DNA from: Lachnospiraceae bacterium
GTDB lineage: Bacteria > Bacillota > Clostridia > Lachnospirales > Lachnospiraceae
NCBI GenBank assembly: GCA_017461725.1
Contig: JAFTXG010000021.1
Coordinates: 1 to 64,000 of the forward strand
DNA length: 64,000 nucleotides
Direction: 5' to 3'
In this document: positions 61,573 through 64,000 of the stretch, piece after piece
How the letters are laid out: each line of letters opens with the position of its first letter
Position numbering within the stretch: the stretch's first letter is position 1
Program-made: the position numbers and the translations under genes
The notes under the pieces: generated by a model
What the model was told of the DNA's origin: nothing
What the model saw: the letters and a program-made list of their open reading frames with translations, nothing else
Databases searched by the model: none

Positions 61573-62691
61573 TTATCGCTCTTTCGCGGAGAGCATCTCC
61601 TGTGCTCCCGCTGCGCAGGTCACAATATCCTTGATCCCCACCCGGCCCAGAATCTCCAGCCAGGGAGAATCCACTCCGCAGGGACACTTTTCATCGTGCA
61701 GGATACCCAGATCATCGGTCATCACACTGGCCAACGGCACACTGTCCACCATGGGGGTCAGCAGATTGATCAGCCCCACCTGTCCGGCTGGAACAGGCTC
61801 CAGACTGTCCACATCGCGAATGATGATCCGGCTGTAGACCGGCACATGAAAATGATGGCAACGGCAGTCCACATAGAGCACCGGATGCTCCACCGCGCTG
61901 AAAAACTCGACAGTGTACTGATCATCGATACCCAGCACTTCCTCCGCCAGCTCATAAAAATCCTGCTTAGTGATCTTTTCGGCATAAAACTGTTTCCACC
62001 CGCCGCCCAGAGACATTAAGGAACCCTTGGGGAGTTTTACACAAATCCCCTCCTCCTTCATCTGCTTCAGCAAAAAGTATGTATAGGCAGGGAACCCTGT
62101 CATACGCACCGGATACTTTGACTGACTGAACCGGATGAGCTTCTGTTTCAGATCCTCCAGATCCAGCTTATAGCCTTCTTTCGTATATTTCAGCGCGTAA
62201 TCACGGCTCAGTGCCGGAGCAAATAAGGTCTGACCAAAGGTGGTCTTAGTGATGGCAGACGGATTACTGCGGGCAGGCTCATATCCCAAAATAATGTAAT
62301 GAACCGGTTTTAGGGAAATCAACCGATGATATTTACAAAGGCTGAGCACCATCCGCAACCCGCGATACAGACTGGAACCATTAAATCCGATCAGCGACCG
62401 CCTGCCGCTGGTTCCGCTGGAGGTCGCCTTAATCAATAATCTTTTTTCCGGCACGGAAAACATGGTGTGGCGCTTAAAATACAGCGTCGGAATAAACGGT
62501 ATCTTCCTCAAGTCATCGTACTCTCTCAGATCGTCAGGGTGAAAGCCTTTTTCGTCCAGTATCCGGGCATAGTCTGGGCTGTTTTCATAATGATGGCGAA
62601 CATTTTCCTGCATCGCCTGCAGAAAAAGAGTATCCGTTTTCTTTAATTCGTAAGGCTTTTTCCATGTAAACAATTTATTTGCGGCTGACAT
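61573..62691 (-). CDS. LuxE-like acyl-protein synthetase
   Basis: A 372-residue protein of the LuxE family (PF04443). Typical stretches are IPFIPTLYFKRHTMFS, the adenylate-forming TSSGTSGRRS near 94, FPAYTYFLLKQMKE, SLGGGWKQF and ILHDEKCPCGVDSPW with a Cys pair. LuxE activates a fatty acid with ATP and passes it to LuxC as an acyl-thioester. It is 61 bases upstream of the LuxC-like gene and 80 bases after rlmH. Together the two form an ATP/NADPH acid reductase core. Confidence 0.88.
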   Translation of the reverse strand: MSAANKLFTWKKPYELKKTDTLFLQAMQENVRHHYENSPDYARILDEKGFHPDDLREYDDLRKIPFIPTLYFKRHTMFSVPEKRLLIKATSSGTSGRRSLIGFNGSSLYRGLRMVLSLCKYHRLISLKPVHYIILGYEPARSNPSAITKTTFGQTLFAPALSRDYALKYTKEGYKLDLEDLKQKLIRFSQSKYPVRMTGFPAYTYFLLKQMKEEGICVKLPKGSLMSLGGGWKQFYAEKITKQDFYELAEEVLGIDDQYTVEFFSAVEHPVLYVDCRCHHFHVPVYSRIIIRDVDSLEPVPAGQVGLINLLTPMVDSVPLASVMTDDLGILHDEKCPCGVDSPWLEILGRVGIKDIVTCAAGAQEMLSAKER

Positions 62692-62771
62692 TTCTGCTCC
62701 CCAACTAAGATCTTCTCTTTATCCGATTTTTTCTCCGGCAGTTCTTCTTATATATCATTTCCCGGATTAAT

Positions 62772-63251
62772 TTACTTATGGTACGGCTCATTGTGTATAA
62801 TCCGGCATGCCCGATATATCTGCTCCAGCAAGATCACTCGCATCAGCTGATGAGGAAAGGTCATCTTCGAAAAGCTCAAGTGGTAATCCGCACGCTTCAT
62901 CACCTTCTGGGACAACCCCAGCGATCCGCCGATGATAAAGGTGATATGGCTGGTGCCGGAAACTCCCAGGGATTCCACCTTTGCCGCCAGCTCCTCCGAA
63001 TCCAGCATTTTTCCCTCGATGGCCAGTGCGATCACATAAGCGTCATCTTTGATCTGCGCCAGAATACGCTCGCCCTCTTTGTCCTTGATCATCCGGTTCA
63101 CAGTCTCAGAGGCCTGATCCGGAGTCTTTTCATCGGCCACCTCGATAATCTCCAGCTTTCCATAGCGGGACAATCGTTTGGCATATTCATCGATTGCCTG
63201 CGTATAAAATTTTTCCTTGATTTTTCCCACACAGATCACGGTAAATTTCAT
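62772..63251 (-). CDS. rlmH: 23S rRNA pseudouridine-1915 N3-methyltransferase
   Basis: A 159-residue SPOUT-fold enzyme, exactly the normal length. It starts [18 protein letters not shown] and has the SAM-binding knot regions [11 protein letters not shown] and [10 protein letters not shown], ending with [23 protein letters not shown] and the catalytic-tail IHNEPYHK, all quoted in parts. It methylates pseudouridine 1915 in helix 69 of 23S rRNA on 70S ribosomes. Start is the ATG at 63251 with AGGGG ahead; an upstream ATG in the same frame adds nine residues not seen in the family. Confidence 0.97.
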   Translation of the reverse strand: MKFTVICVGKIKEKFYTQAIDEYAKRLSRYGKLEIIEVADEKTPDQASETVNRMIKDKEGERILAQIKDDAYVIALAIEGKMLDSEELAAKVESLGVSGTSHITFIIGGSLGLSQKVMKRADYHLSFSKMTFPHQLMRVILLEQIYRACRIIHNEPYHK

Positions 63252-63427
63252 ATAATACCCCTGATAATAACCGGCCATCGTGCCCCGGCTCTTTATTTCT
63301 TTAGCACGTCAACGCCATAATATATGTATAATAACAAATTGTGCCGCATTTATCAAGACGAAAACGAATGATAAATTATCTGTATCGGAGGAGAATTATA
63401 AATCTTTTGTAAACCGGCGAATATCCG

Positions 63428-63456
63428 TTGTTTTTCGGTGGCAATTGTACTATAAT
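63428..63456 (+). promoter_or_regulatory. Promoter of the right-edge gene
   Basis: TTGTTT (63428-63433) and TATAAT (63451-63456) are 17 bases apart on the plus strand, about 65 bases before the ATG at 63522. The -10 is perfect. The 63252-63521 gap is otherwise non-coding and should also hold the rlmH promoter on the other strand, where no clear hexamer pair was found. Confidence 0.75.
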
Positions 63457-63521
63457 AGCTTTCAGACAGATTTCAGCGTCTTTTTACATCAAAGATGGAC
63501 GTTGTTGAAAGGATATGATTT

Positions 63522-64000
63522 ATGCCCGAACTGATTAAAAACCCGGTTCAGATGCTCTGCGGAGATTCCGATCTGATCGACCGTCTGGTCACTTTTCTGA
63601 CCTACTCCGGCATAGACGCGCAGAAAGCATATGACGATGAGGATGATTCCTATGCCCTTTTGGTAGATGCCGATGACCGCAGACGTGCCAGCCATTTGGC
63701 GCAGAGCTACCTGATGGAGGAGAAGGAACGCCAGGCCTCCGAGGAGAAAAAAGCGGCGGAAAACGAATCCGCACCCTATTCCCATATTTATGAAAAGTGT
63801 GAGGATCGCTATAAAAACCACCTTTCCACAGCGGTCAGCTTTGCAGTGATCGGCACAGGGCTGTTGGTGCTGCTGCTTCTTTCATCACTGAACGTGATCC
63901 GGTTCCCCATCTCCTATCACACGAACCGCTTTACCTTTTTTACTCTGACTGCCGCCGGTATCTTCTTCGAGGTCATCGCCGTGGTTTCCTTCCGCCGTGC
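63522..64000 (+). CDS. Membrane protein of unknown function (cut by window end)
   Basis: The frame is open from an ATG at 63522 through the end of the window (about 159 residues). AAAGGA lies about 8 bases before the ATG. It begins MPELIKNPVQMLCGDSDLID, has a charged helix with EEKERQASEEKKAAE near 72, then two hydrophobic segments, LLVLLLLSSLNVI near 115 and FFTLTAAGIFFEVIAVVSF near 140. It looks like a soluble N-terminal domain joined to a membrane part. I do not recognise the family, and the C-terminus lies outside the window. It is divergent from rlmH. Confidence 0.75.
   Translation, partial: MPELIKNPVQMLCGDSDLIDRLVTFLTYSGIDAQKAYDDEDDSYALLVDADDRRRASHLAQSYLMEEKERQASEEKKAAENESAPYSHIYEKCEDRYKNHLSTAVSFAVIGTGLLVLLLLSSLNVIRFPISYHTNRFTFFTLTAAGIFFEVIAVVSFRR

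Noticed and set aside
1-64000. tRNA, rRNA or complete insertion sequences
   Set aside because: No tRNA cloverleaf, rRNA stretch, or transposase with terminal repeats was seen by eye; a dedicated tRNA scan would settle this.

Overview
The window looks like chromosome from a gut-type Clostridium-related Firmicute, most likely a Lachnospiraceae member. The evidence is the moderate base composition, strong AGGAGG ribosome binding sites, YesM/YesN two-component pairs beside LplB/LplC/lipoprotein sugar transporters, and a maltodextrin cluster of the kind common in that family. No rRNA, tRNA, CRISPR array or complete insertion sequence was seen. Nearly every gene lies on the minus strand. The exceptions are a LacI regulator (14686-15798) and a gene that runs off the right edge (from 63522).

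Layout. 1-3.6 kb: an ABC exporter with an overlapping HTH-TPR regulator, a DUF6061-like small protein and a 44-codon broken HTH gene. 3.9-15.8 kb: a maltodextrin/glycogen block, with lacI divergent from a malE-malF-malG transporter, followed by pullulanase, 4-alpha-glucanotransferase, a debranching enzyme and a HAD phosphatase. 15.8-22.4 kb: a UvrD-type helicase coupled to a nucleoside hydrolase, gltX, and a promoter - 25-codon leader ORF - M29 aminopeptidase - small protein - ArsR/DUF2087 operon. 22.4-25.2 kb: methyltransferase, GNAT remnant, CobW-type GTPase, a decayed GyrI-like gene and a small membrane protein. 25.2-25.8 kb is mostly non-coding, with a mobile-element gene fragment.

25.8-38.9 kb: a carbohydrate locus with a response regulator and sensor kinase, then an operon of two permeases, an endonuclease/exonuclease/phosphatase-fold enzyme, a binding lipoprotein, a calcineurin-like phosphoesterase, a GH31 glycosidase and an SGNH esterase. 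This enzyme set suggests a glycan or glycoside that also carries phosphate and acyl esters. 39.1-46.8 kb: a second LplB/LplC/lipoprotein transporter with a membrane AraC regulator, KDPG-type aldolase and hydroxyacid dehydrogenase, which fits sugar-acid uptake and catabolism. A perfect 14-bp inverted repeat pair lies upstream of it.

47.1-52.9 kb: a tightly packed run of LD-carboxypeptidase, GIY-YIG protein, MATE exporter, ABC exporter and a CobW GTPase with a very long His/Cys repeat. 53-58.9 kb: PepF oligopeptidase, a small membrane protein, M18 aminopeptidase, flavin reductase, and several small proteins including a nuclease-fold sce7726-like one. 59-63.3 kb: AzlC/AzlD exporter, a LuxC-LuxE acyl reductase pair without luciferase, and rlmH.

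All functional assignments come from reading motifs and gene order. No database search was run. Start codons were moved from the longest ORF where a ribosome binding site clearly favoured an internal start.
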